From UBA11740 sp049273695 (lineage in GTDB: Bacteria; Acidobacteriota; Blastocatellia; Pyrinomonadales; Pyrinomonadaceae), in the NCBI GenBank assembly GCA_049273695.1, contig JBASRE010000030.1, forward strand, positions 21,983 to 85,982: a DNA stretch of 64,000 nucleotides, in the 5' to 3' direction. The number at the start of each line of letters is the position of its first letter. Within the stretch, counting starts at the first letter, position 1. Under the pieces are notes generated by a model. The model searched no databases. It was not told the DNA's origin and was given only the letters and a program-made list of their open reading frames with translations. This document shows positions 51,591 to 60,840 of the stretch, piece after piece. Position numbers and translations under genes: made by a program.

Positions 51591-52852
51591 CCAAATATCT
51601 CGATCACCTTTTCAATGGCGAGCACTAACTGATCCGCCTCTTCTTTCGTGTTGTAGAACGCGAACGAGGCGCGCGCCGTGGCCGGCAGATTGAATCGCTT
51701 CATCACCGGTTGCGCGCAGTGATGGCCGGCGCGTATGGCAATGCCCTGCTGATCCAGAATCGTGCCAATGTCGTGCGGATGGACGTTCTCAATCGTGAAT
51801 GACAGCACCCCGAGTTTTTCGCGCGCCGTGCCGATGATGCGTACGCCTTCGATCGCGGACAGACGCTTGGTCGCGTACTCCAGCAGACCGTGTTCGTACG
51901 CGGCGGCCTTTTCCTGGCCAATGATGTGCAGATAATCGATGGCCGCGCCGAGGCCGATTTGCGACGCAATTGCCGGCGTACCGGCTTCGAATTTATTCGG
52001 CAGTCCGGCGTAAAGTGTCTTTTCAAACGTGACGCTCTTGATCATGTCGCCGCCGCCCTGAAAAGGATTCATTTTTTCGAGCAGATGCTCTTTGCCATAG
52101 ACGACGCCGCTGCCCGTCGGCGCAAACATCTTGTGACCGGAAAACACGTAGAAATCACAATCAAGGTCTTGCACATCGACGCGCATGTGCGGCACCCACT
52201 GCGCGCCATCGATTAAAACCGGCACCCCGTACTTGTGCGCGCTGTCGATCATCTGCTTGACGGGATTGACGGTGCCCAGCGCGTTCGACACATGGCCGAT
52301 CGCCACCAGCTTTGTCTTGTCGTTCAGCAGCGCTTCGTACTCATCGATCAGTAACTCGCCCGCATCATTCATCGGGATGACGCGCAGCTTTGCGCCTTTC
52401 TCTTCGCACAGCATCTGCCACGGGACAATGTTGGCGTGGTGCTCCATCGCCGAGATGATGATTTCATCGCCCGCGCCGATGAATTTCCGGCCATAACCCT
52501 GCATCACCAGGTTGATGCCTTCGGTCGCACCGCGCACAAAGATGCATTCCTTCACGTCGCGCGCGTTGATGAAGCGCTTGACCTTTTCGCGCGCGCCTTC
52601 GTACGCGTTCGTCGCCTTCATGCTGAGGTAATGAACGCCGCGATGAATATTTGAGTGTTCGTATTTCAGGTACTGACTGCCGCGCTCAACCACTAACTGG
52701 GGGACCTGAGAGGAGGCGGCGTTGTCGAGATACACGAGCGGCCTGCCGTTCACGCTCGTGCTCAGGACGGGAAAATCTTTCCGGACACGTTCAACGTTCC
52801 ACTCGTCGCGCGGCTTTGGCTTTATTGGAATGAGTTCTTCAACAGCAGCCAT
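51587..52852 (-). CDS. sufS: SufS cysteine desulfurase
   Basis: 421 residues from ATG 52852 (MAAVEELIPIKPKP). The PLP lysine is Lys241 in SGHKMFAPTG and the persulfide cysteine is Cys379 in RAGHHCAQPVM, the group II (SufS) arrangement. It removes sulfur from cysteine and passes it to SufU. Its ATG overlaps the preceding secreted-protein stop by 1 nt (TAATG). A longer in-frame start at 52903 lies inside that gene and is less likely. Confidence 0.95.
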   Translation of the reverse strand: MAAVEELIPIKPKPRDEWNVERVRKDFPVLSTSVNGRPLVYLDNAASSQVPQLVVERGSQYLKYEHSNIHRGVHYLSMKATNAYEGAREKVKRFINARDVKECIFVRGATEGINLVMQGYGRKFIGAGDEIIISAMEHHANIVPWQMLCEEKGAKLRVIPMNDAGELLIDEYEALLNDKTKLVAIGHVSNALGTVNPVKQMIDSAHKYGVPVLIDGAQWVPHMRVDVQDLDCDFYVFSGHKMFAPTGSGVVYGKEHLLEKMNPFQGGGDMIKSVTFEKTLYAGLPNKFEAGTPAIASQIGLGAAIDYLHIIGQEKAAAYEHGLLEYATKRLSAIEGVRIIGTAREKLGVLSFTIENVHPHDIGTILDQQGIAIRAGHHCAQPVMKRFNLPATARASFAFYNTKEEADQLVLAIEKVIEIFG

Positions 52853-53508
52853 TAGTTTTGTTTTTGAAGTGTCTCTGCGGCAGGCGCCGGTATGATCCGC
52901 CACGAGATCGTGCAGCCATCGCCTTTCGATAGCGCTTCCACGCGGAACAGCGCATAAAAGTCGCGCGTGTCATCGACCACATGAATTACGTAAATGTGAC
53001 CCACGACCGCGCGTAAAAACATTGGATCGATTTTTGGCTTGCCATCGCGCTTCGGGCCTCGCGGAGCAGACGAAGAGTCTGGTCTGGGGCGCACCACGCC
53101 ATCAGCGTCCGAACCGGGAGCGCCATCTCGACCATCGGCTCCTGAGGTGTCGACGACAATCTCTCTTCGTTCACCGGGTTTGAGTTTAGCCAGCGGCTCG
53201 ACAACCGGAACTGGAAACGCATCAGTCCAGGCATATTCCCCCAAGTCCCTGACTACGCTGCGACGACCCTGACTGGAAGAGGTTTCGAACCAATCAAAAT
53301 CTTCACCAACTCCCAGGTTGCCGTACGCGACATCCCAACTCCCTCGCCGGGGCCCGCGCACACGACTCTCGAAATCAAAGGCCGAACGGCTGTCATTTCC
53401 ATGCTTAAACCGCGAGTAAAGCGTGACCGTTTCCTGCGCCGATACGGGAATTGCAAGAACGAGAGCGACAAACGCCGCCCCTAATATCGCGGAAATAAAT
53501 CTCATCAA
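52852..53508 (-). CDS. Secreted protein inserted between sufD and sufS
   Basis: 218 residues with a signal peptide (1-24, ending VSAQ). The mature part is beta-rich at first (TVTLYSRFKHGND, WDVAYGNLGVGEDFDWF), then has a Gly/Asp/Pro-rich stretch (about 120-155) and a C-terminal block HIYVIHVVDDTRDFYALFRV with WRIIP. It starts 12 nt after the sufD stop and overlaps sufS. I do not recognise it; the operon position is the only clue. Confidence 0.6.
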   Translation of the reverse strand: MMRFISAILGAAFVALVLAIPVSAQETVTLYSRFKHGNDSRSAFDFESRVRGPRRGSWDVAYGNLGVGEDFDWFETSSSQGRRSVVRDLGEYAWTDAFPVPVVEPLAKLKPGERREIVVDTSGADGRDGAPGSDADGVVRPRPDSSSAPRGPKRDGKPKIDPMFLRAVVGHIYVIHVVDDTRDFYALFRVEALSKGDGCTISWRIIPAPAAETLQKQN

Positions 53509-53520
53509 TCGCTCCTCCTC

Positions 53521-54843
53521 TCAGTCGTCAAGCGACGTGCCCAGCCGGTTCAGCACAAAGCGGTTGAGTTCACCCCTGACCGAGGCAATCTTTATCCGCT
53601 CGATCACTTCCTCGGCAAAGCCATACGTCAACAGGTTGCGCGCCAACGCCGGATTGATGCCGCGGCTCTCTAGATAAAAGAGTTCATCCTCGCTCAGTTG
53701 TCCGACGGCGGCGCCGTGCGCGCACTTGACGTCGTCGGCAAAGATTTCGAGTTGCGGCTTTGTATCGACATGCGCTTCCTCGGACAGCAAAAGATTCTTG
53801 TTCGTTTGTTGCGCGTCCGTCTGCTGCGCGCCATGGCGGACAAACACCTTCCCGTTAAAGACCGCGCGCGACTTGCCATCGAGCACGCCTTTGTAAAGTT
53901 GCCGGCTGGTCCCATGCGGGTGGCGATGATCGATCAATGAATGTGTATCGCTGTGCTGATCTGCGCCAATCAGATAGAGGCCATCGACGGCGCAATGACT
54001 GCCCTCATCGTCGAGTGTTACTTCGATGTCATGCCGCGCCAGCAATCCGCCGAGATTGATGCTGGTGGTTTCATAAGCTGAATCGCGGCCGGTTTTGGCT
54101 TTCGTCGTGGCAATATGAAAAGCGTCTGCGCTCTCGCGTTGAATGCGATAGTGATTGATGCGCGCGCCGGGTTTGACGGTCACGTCAACGACAGCGTCGG
54201 TCAAATAACGTCCTTCAGTAAGGCCGGCATAAGATTCAACAATCGTGGCCGAGCTATTTTCCTCAGCAAGAATATGCACGCGCGGAAAAGATGCCGGCGT
54301 ATTACCGTTCGTCGTTTCGGAAATAAAAAGCAGGTGAATCGGAACTGCCACTTCGACGCCGCGCGGTATCAGAAGGAAAGCCCCACTTACAAATAGCGCG
54401 GCGTTGAGAGCCGTAAACCCGTTGTCATGACTCTCGAAATTTGGAATCAATCGGGACTCGTACTCAGGTCGAGTTACGGCTTCGGCTAAATCCACTACCA
54501 CGACCCCAGCCGGCAGGTTTGAAACTGAAGAAATCTCACGCTGGAAGACGCCGTTCACAAAAACAAGTCGACTGTCGCGCGCTTCTTCGAAGGTGAACTT
54601 GCGCAGCTCGCCGTTCAGCGAACGCGTAGATCCAAACGACGGAGTAAATGTAGCCCGCGCTATCGGCGCGGTGTTGGTGTACTTCCAATCCTCTTCACGT
54701 ACGGTGGGGAAGCCGGTGCGATCGAACTCTGCGAATGCGTCTTCGCGAGCGCGACGCAGCCAGGCCGGCTCGCCGCATTGCTGTCGAAGCAACTCGCGGA
54801 ACGCCGCGTCGTAAGCGTTTGTGTGTGCGATTTCGGCAACCAT
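53521..54843 (-). CDS. sufD: SufD, Fe-S cluster assembly scaffold component
   Basis: 440 residues from ATG 54843. Family features: REEDWKYTNTAPIAR near the N-terminus, the right-handed beta-helix core with the SHCAVDGLYLIGADQH and HTDAQQTNKNLLLSEEA blocks, and the C-terminal CAHGAAVGQLSEDELFYLES. It forms the SufBC2D scaffold with the neighbouring SufB and SufC. Its start is 1 nt from the sufC stop. Confidence 0.95.
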   Translation of the reverse strand: MVAEIAHTNAYDAAFRELLRQQCGEPAWLRRAREDAFAEFDRTGFPTVREEDWKYTNTAPIARATFTPSFGSTRSLNGELRKFTFEEARDSRLVFVNGVFQREISSVSNLPAGVVVVDLAEAVTRPEYESRLIPNFESHDNGFTALNAALFVSGAFLLIPRGVEVAVPIHLLFISETTNGNTPASFPRVHILAEENSSATIVESYAGLTEGRYLTDAVVDVTVKPGARINHYRIQRESADAFHIATTKAKTGRDSAYETTSINLGGLLARHDIEVTLDDEGSHCAVDGLYLIGADQHSDTHSLIDHRHPHGTSRQLYKGVLDGKSRAVFNGKVFVRHGAQQTDAQQTNKNLLLSEEAHVDTKPQLEIFADDVKCAHGAAVGQLSEDELFYLESRGINPALARNLLTYGFAEEVIERIKIASVRGELNRFVLNRLGTSLDD

Positions 54844-54844
54844 C

Positions 54845-55624
54845 TTATCTTGCGGCGGGCGCGCTAACGGCGGGTTTACCATTGCTGCTCTTCAGCCAGT
54901 CGTAGCCCTTCTCTTCCAATTCGAGCGCCAATTCCTTGCCGCCCTCTTTCACAATGCGTCCGCCCGACAGGACGTGCACGAAATCCGGCGTGATGTAGTT
55001 CAGCAAACGCTGATAGTGCGTCACCAGGATTACGGCCTTGTCCGGGCTATGAAGTTTATTGACGCCGCCTGCGACGATACGCAACGCGTCGATGTCCAAG
55101 CCCGAGTCCGTTTCATCAAGCACGGAAAGTTTAGGATCCAGGACGGCCATCTGAAGAATTTCGTTGCGCTTCTTCTCGCCGCCGGAGAACCCTTCGTTCA
55201 CCGAACGCGTCATGAAGCTTGCATCCATTTCCACGATTTTCGCTTTTTCCTTCAGCAGATCCTTGAACTCCAACGGATCCAGTTCTTCCTGGCCGTGATG
55301 CTTCTGTTTCTCGTTATAGGCGAGTCGCAGGAATTGCGCGTTCGAAACGCCTGGCACTTCAATCGGATATTGAAACGCCATGAAGACGCCTTCGCGCGCG
55401 CGTTCATCGGGCGTCATGTCGAGTAAGTTCCTGCCGTTGTAAATAACTTCTCCGGCGGTCACTTCGTATTGCGGATGGCCGGCGAGCACTTTCGCCAGAG
55501 TCGATTTGCCCGAACCGTTCGGGCCCATAATGGCGTGCACCTCGCCTGGTTTGATGGTCAGGTTGATGCCTTTCAGAATCTCGTTGCCATCAACCGATGC
55601 ATGTAAGTTTCGAATTTCTAACAC
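54845..55624 (-). CDS. sufC: SufC ATPase
   Basis: 259-residue ABC-type ATPase. Walker A GPNGSGKST (about 35-43), signature GFSGGEKKRNEI and Walker B LSVLDETDSGLD are intact, with the SufC-specific DxETDSGLDIDAL form. It drives conformational change of the SufBD scaffold during cluster assembly. Gene order B-C-D is the usual one; an inverted repeat element separates it from sufB. Confidence 0.96.
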   Translation of the reverse strand: MLEIRNLHASVDGNEILKGINLTIKPGEVHAIMGPNGSGKSTLAKVLAGHPQYEVTAGEVIYNGRNLLDMTPDERAREGVFMAFQYPIEVPGVSNAQFLRLAYNEKQKHHGQEELDPLEFKDLLKEKAKIVEMDASFMTRSVNEGFSGGEKKRNEILQMAVLDPKLSVLDETDSGLDIDALRIVAGGVNKLHSPDKAVILVTHYQRLLNYITPDFVHVLSGGRIVKEGGKELALELEEKGYDWLKSSNGKPAVSAPAAR

Positions 55625-55646
55625 TTAGTCTCCTCGAATATTCTTT

Positions 55647-55744
55647 CTCTGTGGATCTCTGTGCAATCTCCGTGTCTCTGTGGTGAGTCTGGCGGTAAGA
55701 ATTGTTCACCACAGAGACACCGAGAATCACTGAGACACACAGAG
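55647..55744. repeat. Inverted heptad-array element, CTCTGTG type (no cargo gene)
   Basis: Left arm: CTCTGTG at 55647, 55657 and 55676 with CTCCGTG at 55668, separated by 3, 4 and 1 nt. Right arm: CACAGAG (55710), CACCGAG (55718), CACTGAG (55728), CACAGAG (55738), the inverted form. Innermost ends GGTGA and TTCACC also pair. It fills most of the 137-nt gap between sufB and sufC. Confidence 0.85.
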
Positions 55745-55761
55745 GCTTGAGCTAAACCCAC

Positions 55762-57198
55762 CTATCCAACCGCGCCCTCGAGCTTCAGTCCCAACAACCG
55801 TGTCGCTTCGACGGCGAACTCCATCGGAAGCTGCAGGAACACGTCTTTACAAAAGCCATTGATAATCAAGCTGACGGCGTCTTCCTGCGAGATGCCACGC
55901 TGCATCAGGTAGAACAATTGCTCTTCACTGATACGCGAAGTCGAGGCTTCGTGCTCGACCTGCGAGCTGTTGTTCATCACTTCGATATACGGGAAAGTAT
56001 TCGCGCCCGCGTTCGATCCTATAAGCATCGAATCACACTGCGTGTAGTTTCGCGCGTTCGAAGCCTTCGGCATGATCTTCACCAGCCCGCGATAGCTATT
56101 GTTCGCGTGACCGGCCGAGATGCCTTTCGAGATAATCGTCGAGCGCGTGTTCTTTCCGAGGTGAATCATCTTCGTCCCGGTGTCGGCCTGTTGCGCGTGG
56201 TTCGTCAGCGCCACTGAATAGAACTCGCCGATCGAGTTGTCGCCGAGCAGAATGCACGAAGGATACTTCCAGGTGATTGCCGAACCAGTCTCAACTTGAG
56301 TCCACGAAATCTTTGAATTAACGCCGGCGCACTTGCCGCGCTTCGTCACGAAGTTGTAGATGCCGCCAACTCCATTCTCATCTCCGGCGTACCAATTCTG
56401 CACGGTCGAATATTTGATTTCCGCGTTGTCGAGCGCCACCAGTTCAACTACCGCGGCGTGCAACTGGTTCTTATCGAATTGCGGCGCGGTACAGCCCTCA
56501 AGATACGAGACGTAAGCGCCCTCTTCGGCGACGATCAGCGTGCGTTCGAATTGGCCGGATTCAGAGTTATTGATGCGGAAGTACGTCGAAAGCTCCATCG
56601 GGCAGCGCACGCCTTTGGGAATGAAGCAGAAAGATCCGTCCGAGAACACCGCACTGTTCAGCGCCGCGTAGAAATTGTCGTTCGTCGGCACGACCGAGCC
56701 GAGGTACTTCTTTACAATCTCCGGATGTTCAGTCACGGCCTCGCTGAACGAGCAGAAGATCACGCCGTGCTTTCTCAGTTTTTCTTTGTAAGTGGTCGCG
56801 ACCGAAACGGAATCAAAGACCGCATCAACCGCCACGCCGGCAAGCTGCTTCTGTTCGGACAAAGGAATGCCAAGCTTCTCGAAGGTGCGCAGCAATTCCG
56901 GATCGACTTCATCGAGACTCGCCTTCGTCGCTTTCTGCTTCGGCGCGCTGTAATAGATCATGTCCTGGTAATCGACCTCAGGAAAACTAAGGTTCGGCCA
57001 GCGTCGCGGTTCTTCCATCTTGAGCCAGTTACGATAAGCTTTCAGACGAAAATCGAGCATCCACTCGGGCTCGTTCTTCTTTGCCGAGATCACACGAACG
57101 GTGTCTTCGCTGAGGCCGCGCGGAATCGTTTCGGATTCAATGTCGGTGACCCAGCCGTATTTGTATTCTCTGTTTGCGAGTATTTCAGCAGTGCTCAT
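55762..57198 (-). CDS. sufB: SufB, Fe-S cluster assembly scaffold
   Basis: 478 residues, full length for SufB. Visible are the N-terminal SEDTVRVISAKKNEPEWMLD, the beta-helix core with YLEGCTAPQFDKNQLHAAVV (cluster-related cysteine) and the C-terminal MQRGISQEDAVSLIINGFC. It is the first structural gene of the operon and overlaps the Rrf2 regulator stop codon (ATGA). Confidence 0.96.
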   Translation of the reverse strand: MSTAEILANREYKYGWVTDIESETIPRGLSEDTVRVISAKKNEPEWMLDFRLKAYRNWLKMEEPRRWPNLSFPEVDYQDMIYYSAPKQKATKASLDEVDPELLRTFEKLGIPLSEQKQLAGVAVDAVFDSVSVATTYKEKLRKHGVIFCSFSEAVTEHPEIVKKYLGSVVPTNDNFYAALNSAVFSDGSFCFIPKGVRCPMELSTYFRINNSESGQFERTLIVAEEGAYVSYLEGCTAPQFDKNQLHAAVVELVALDNAEIKYSTVQNWYAGDENGVGGIYNFVTKRGKCAGVNSKISWTQVETGSAITWKYPSCILLGDNSIGEFYSVALTNHAQQADTGTKMIHLGKNTRSTIISKGISAGHANNSYRGLVKIMPKASNARNYTQCDSMLIGSNAGANTFPYIEVMNNSSQVEHEASTSRISEEQLFYLMQRGISQEDAVSLIINGFCKDVFLQLPMEFAVEATRLLGLKLEGAVG

Positions 57199-57689
57199 CT
57201 ATTTATCTCGATCCGCATCGGTCCTAGTCTTGTTTGCAAACTCTGAATCTGGTGCAGCGTTGCATCGACGGTCGCTTCGGTGCCAATCAGTTGTGCCAGA
57301 GTAATTTCCGACAGAGCGCTCTGGACGATCTCATGCAGCCCGACGATGACCGGCCGGATGCCGCAGTCGCTCGTGTGAATGCAGGTGTCTAACACGCCGC
57401 TGTGCTGCTGGCAGAAACGATCGACCGTGTCCTCATCCAGCACGCGAATCACTTCGTGCAAGCGAATCTCAGAAGCAGGTCGCGCCAGGGTGTAGCCGCC
57501 GTTCGCTCCGCGCTGCGACTGGACGAGGCCAGCCTTAACCAAAATCCACATCAGCTTGCCGGCATTCGCGGCCGACAAACCCTCGCGTTCGGCGATCTGA
57601 TTCAGCGTGAGCGAACCGCCCGACACCTCTTCCCGCGCCAACTGCACCAGGCAGCGCAAACCATATTCTTCGTGAGCGGAAATCTTCAT
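57195..57689 (-). CDS. Rrf2-family regulator of the suf operon
   Basis: 164 residues from ATG 57689 (a TTG 9 nt upstream is the alternative). Winged-helix Rrf2 domain: MKISAHEEYGLRCLVQLARE, the recognition part LSAANAGKLMWILVKAGLVQ and wing RGANGGYTLARP. Three C-terminal cysteines in CQQHSGVLDTCIHTSDC are placed as the Fe-S ligands of IscR/SufR-type sensors. It probably binds a cluster and adjusts suf expression to Fe-S status, including its own promoter. Confidence 0.88.
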   Translation of the reverse strand: MKISAHEEYGLRCLVQLAREEVSGGSLTLNQIAEREGLSAANAGKLMWILVKAGLVQSQRGANGGYTLARPASEIRLHEVIRVLDEDTVDRFCQQHSGVLDTCIHTSDCGIRPVIVGLHEIVQSALSEITLAQLIGTEATVDATLHQIQSLQTRLGPMRIEINR

Positions 57690-57699
57690 TTTTGCCAAT

Positions 57700-57746
57700 T
57701 TATTTAAATTTCGGCCTGATTATAGCATTCTTTACTTTTTAATCAA
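57700..57746 (-). promoter_or_regulatory. Promoter of the suf operon with AT-rich candidate operator
   Basis: On the minus strand TTGATT (57746-57741), a 16-nt spacer and a perfect TATAAT (57724-57719). Just downstream, CCGAAATTTAAATAAATTGG has imperfect dyad symmetry and is a candidate Rrf2 operator; that part is weak. Confidence 0.65.
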
Positions 57747-57786
57747 GTATCGCAGGGCTCGGTCCCCGGTGGCTTGATTGATTCTT

Positions 57787-58707
57787 ATGACCGCCAGTTA
57801 TCAAACGGATATAGAATCTGCTCGCTCGAAGCTAATTGTGGTTGAACTTCCGATGTTGCGGTCACAAAATTCCTTTTCGTCCGCGGAATCAATCCGGCCT
57901 CGTAAGCCTTCGTCGCGGTATTTAGGTGAGGAGTCGCAGCGGCGTTACCAAACCATTGCGACTAATCGGAAGTACAGACACTTTACGAGAATTCCCCCGC
58001 GCATCATTCGTTGCCTCGACTATTTCGGCGTGAGCTGTGATTCGGTCGCCGTCGAAAGGCGTTTGCGCGCGTATTACCTTTTCATCGGAGTCATTGATAA
58101 TGCGATTGATTCCGGACAGTGGCAGGTCAGCCAGATAGTGCTGCGCCAGTTTGAATCCAGGCCGGCGCGCTTCGACCAACCAAGCAACATTTCAGAAGTT
58201 GTGCTGGTTACCGAAAGACTGCTGAATGAAGTCTCGGACGAGATATACCCCGAGGTGCTCAGCGCACTTCACGCGCTGAGTGCCGCAGTTGAGCACGAGC
58301 GGACGGCAGCTTCGATGGCGGAGTACATCGAAGCGCGCAAACGTGTCGGACAATTAACCGCGAAATCATCGTTCTTGTTGATTCGCCCTTTATTGAGCAC
58401 TGAGAGCAGCCAGATCTGTCACTTCATGGAAAGAGTCGGTGAGATAGGTTGCCTGGTTGATAGCGTCATCGATCTAAATGGCGACCAACGCAGCGGTTTG
58501 CTTAACTTTCAAAGCACCCGATGGGAATTTATTCGCCTGCTCACGTGCGCAGTCAAAAGCGGCGCTCAATTCTCAATCAGGCATCCTCGCTTATTCGGTT
58601 TGTTCCTTGAAGCTGTGATCGATAACCTGCGCGATAGGCCACGCGCTCGCGACCGCGTCAAACAACGGCAGATCCCCACTAAGAGTGCGGCGATCACGAC
58701 TCCGTAA
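57787..58707 (+). CDS. Isoprenoid-synthase-fold-like protein, unknown function
   Basis: About 306 residues from ATG 57787, mostly helical. Two acidic motifs stand where class I isoprenoid synthases have their Mg-binding aspartates: GVIDNAIDSG (about 95-104) and GCLVDSVIDLNGD (about 220-232), the second with the DxxxD spacing of squalene/phytoene synthases. Other conserved blocks are weak, so the enzyme class is inference. It is divergent from the suf operon. Alternative: a helical regulator with chance motifs. Confidence 0.5.
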   Translation: MTASYQTDIESARSKLIVVELPMLRSQNSFSSAESIRPRKPSSRYLGEESQRRYQTIATNRKYRHFTRIPPRIIRCLDYFGVSCDSVAVERRLRAYYLFIGVIDNAIDSGQWQVSQIVLRQFESRPARFDQPSNISEVVLVTERLLNEVSDEIYPEVLSALHALSAAVEHERTAASMAEYIEARKRVGQLTAKSSFLLIRPLLSTESSQICHFMERVGEIGCLVDSVIDLNGDQRSGLLNFQSTRWEFIRLLTCAVKSGAQFSIRHPRLFGLFLEAVIDNLRDRPRARDRVKQRQIPTKSAAITTP

Positions 58708-58855
58708 CCAAACAGACTGCGAACGCTCTTTCTGTAAACCTTCCGGCTTGCAGTAAGATAGTTTTCCTCCAAAACGCTTTAACAAGAAATCACGTCCGAG
58801 GAGTCGCATCCTGCCCACGACTGTTCACGCGCGCTTAGATCGACCCAGACGCCCA

Positions 58856-60820
58856 TTGAGCGCGTTCAAGCGATGGCTATTCAACGGCTGGGTCAAGGAG
58901 ATCGAAGGGCCGTTTGAACGCGAGAAGGAACATCATCGTCATCACCCCTGGTACAAGGTGATGTGCCTGACGGGCGTAGATTATTTTTCGACGCTCGGCT
59001 ACCAACCCGGCATTGCGTTTCTTGCGGCCGGCGCGCTCTCGCCCATCGCGACAATCATTTTGGTTCTGTTGTCACTCCTGGGTGCGCTGCCGATTTACCG
59101 GCGCGTCGCGAGTGAGAGTCCCCACGGCGAAGGCTCAATCTCGATGCTGGCCAACTTGCTTTCATGGTGGAAGGGCAAGTTTTTCATTTTGATTCTGCTG
59201 GGATTCGTCGCCACTGACTTCATTATTACGATCACGTTGTCAGCGGCTGACGCCACTGCACACATCGTCGAAAATCCACTCGTCCACGACACGCTGCAAA
59301 GCTTCAATCACACGGCAGTAAACGTCGGCCTGACTATCGCCCTGATTGCGTTTCTTTCAGCAGTCTTCCTGAAGGGCTTCAAAGAAGCTATCGGAATCGC
59401 CGTCGTTTTGGTGGTCGCGTATTTGTTACTCAACCTCGTTGTCATCAGCGTGGGGCTGATTCACATCGCGCAGAATCCTTCGGTGATTCCGAATTGGGAG
59501 CGTATGTTGCTGGGTCATCCCCGAGTCGGTGGAAACTGGTTGATGATCATTGGCATTGGCCTGATTGTGTTTCCAAAATTGGCTCTGGGCCTCTCCGGCT
59601 TTGAGACCGGCGTCGCCGTCATGCCGCTGGTAAAAGGTGACCCGGGCGATACCGACGAGAATCCGCGTGGCCGAATTCGAAATACGAAAAAGTTGCTGAT
59701 TACCGCGGCGTTGATTATGAGTTTCATGCTGATCACCAGCAGTTTTGTGACGACATTGCTGATACCGGCTGAAGAATTTCGGCCCGCGACTGCCGATCTG
59801 CCTGCCGGTGAAGCATCCGGCCGTGCACTGGCTTATCTTGCGCACGAATATCTCGGCAGTGTCTTTGGCACTATTTACGACGTCAGCACAATTCTGATTC
59901 TTTGGTTTGCAGGCGCGTCGGCGATGGCTGGCTTGCTGAACATCGTCCCGCGTTATCTGCCACGTTATGGCATGGCGCCCGAGTGGACGCGCGCGATGCG
60001 GCCGCTGGTCATTGTCTTTACGATCATCGCCTTTGCCATCACCGTGATCTTCAAGGCAGACGTAAACGCGCAGGGCGGCGCGTATGCAACCGGCGTTTTG
60101 GTCTTGATGACTTCGGCCGCCGTCGCCGTTACGATCTCCGCGCTCCGCCGCAAGCAAGGGCTTTGGGGCTTCGTCTTCGGTCTGATCACTCTGGTATTCG
60201 CCTACACTACGATCGTGAACGTGATCGAACGTCCCGACGGAATCAAGATCGCAAGTTTCTTTATCGGGCTGGTACTGCTGGTTTCCCTGCTCTCGCGAAT
60301 CTTGCGGACAACCGAATTGCGAGTCGATCAATTCGAGATCGACGACACGGCTAATCGCTTCATCGACGAAGCGGCCGCCAAAGGCACTATTCGCATCATC
60401 ACTAATCGCCCCGAGGAAAGTGACGAAGAGGAATACCGGCGAGAGATAGCTGAGCATCGTGAAGATCACCGGCTGCCGAGGCGTGATCCCATTCTGTTCC
60501 TCGAGGTGGTCGTGGGGGACGCATCGGAGTTTGCTCGGACCATGAAAGTTGAGGGCAAGGACATCGGCGGGTATCGCGTGTTGCGGGCTGAGAGTGCCGC
60601 CGTGCCGAACGCGATCGCAGCGTTTCTGCTTTACCTGCGCGATCGCACTGGCAAAATCCCGCACGCGTACTTCCACTGGGGCTCGGGAAATCCAATCGCG
60701 TATTTGTTCGATTACGTGGTATTTGGACGGGGCGATACCGCGCCGGTCACACGCGAAGTGCTTCGGCAGGCCGAGCCCGACGAGGAAAACCGTCCTGCCA
60801 TACACGTTGGCGGATACTAA
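58856..60820 (+). CDS. APC-superfamily permease with cytosolic C-terminal domain
   Basis: 654 residues. The N-terminal FSTLGYQPGIAFLAAGALSP and following twelve or so hydrophobic segments match APC-type transporters, which carry amino acids or similar cations. From about residue 480 a soluble domain follows (VDQFEIDDTANRFIDEAAAK ... FHWGSGNPIAYLFDYVVFGR), of regulatory type. Start is TTG at 58856. The last ~70 nt of the gene recur in degraded form at 61764-61834. Substrate unknown. Confidence 0.82.
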   Translation: MSAFKRWLFNGWVKEIEGPFEREKEHHRHHPWYKVMCLTGVDYFSTLGYQPGIAFLAAGALSPIATIILVLLSLLGALPIYRRVASESPHGEGSISMLANLLSWWKGKFFILILLGFVATDFIITITLSAADATAHIVENPLVHDTLQSFNHTAVNVGLTIALIAFLSAVFLKGFKEAIGIAVVLVVAYLLLNLVVISVGLIHIAQNPSVIPNWERMLLGHPRVGGNWLMIIGIGLIVFPKLALGLSGFETGVAVMPLVKGDPGDTDENPRGRIRNTKKLLITAALIMSFMLITSSFVTTLLIPAEEFRPATADLPAGEASGRALAYLAHEYLGSVFGTIYDVSTILILWFAGASAMAGLLNIVPRYLPRYGMAPEWTRAMRPLVIVFTIIAFAITVIFKADVNAQGGAYATGVLVLMTSAAVAVTISALRRKQGLWGFVFGLITLVFAYTTIVNVIERPDGIKIASFFIGLVLLVSLLSRILRTTELRVDQFEIDDTANRFIDEAAAKGTIRIITNRPEESDEEEYRREIAEHREDHRLPRRDPILFLEVVVGDASEFARTMKVEGKDIGGYRVLRAESAAVPNAIAAFLLYLRDRTGKIPHAYFHWGSGNPIAYLFDYVVFGRGDTAPVTREVLRQAEPDEENRPAIHVGGY

Positions 60821-60840
60821 CGCAATAGGTTTTCAAAGCA

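Noticed and set aside
54821..55426. 201-codon plus-strand open frame
   Set aside because: Antisense to sufC; no family features.
56458..57246. 262-codon plus-strand open frame
   Set aside because: Antisense to sufB, which is unmistakable.
59426..60805. 459-codon open frame on the minus strand
   Set aside because: It is antisense to the APC permease, has no recognisable domain and arises from codon bias of a GC-rich gene.
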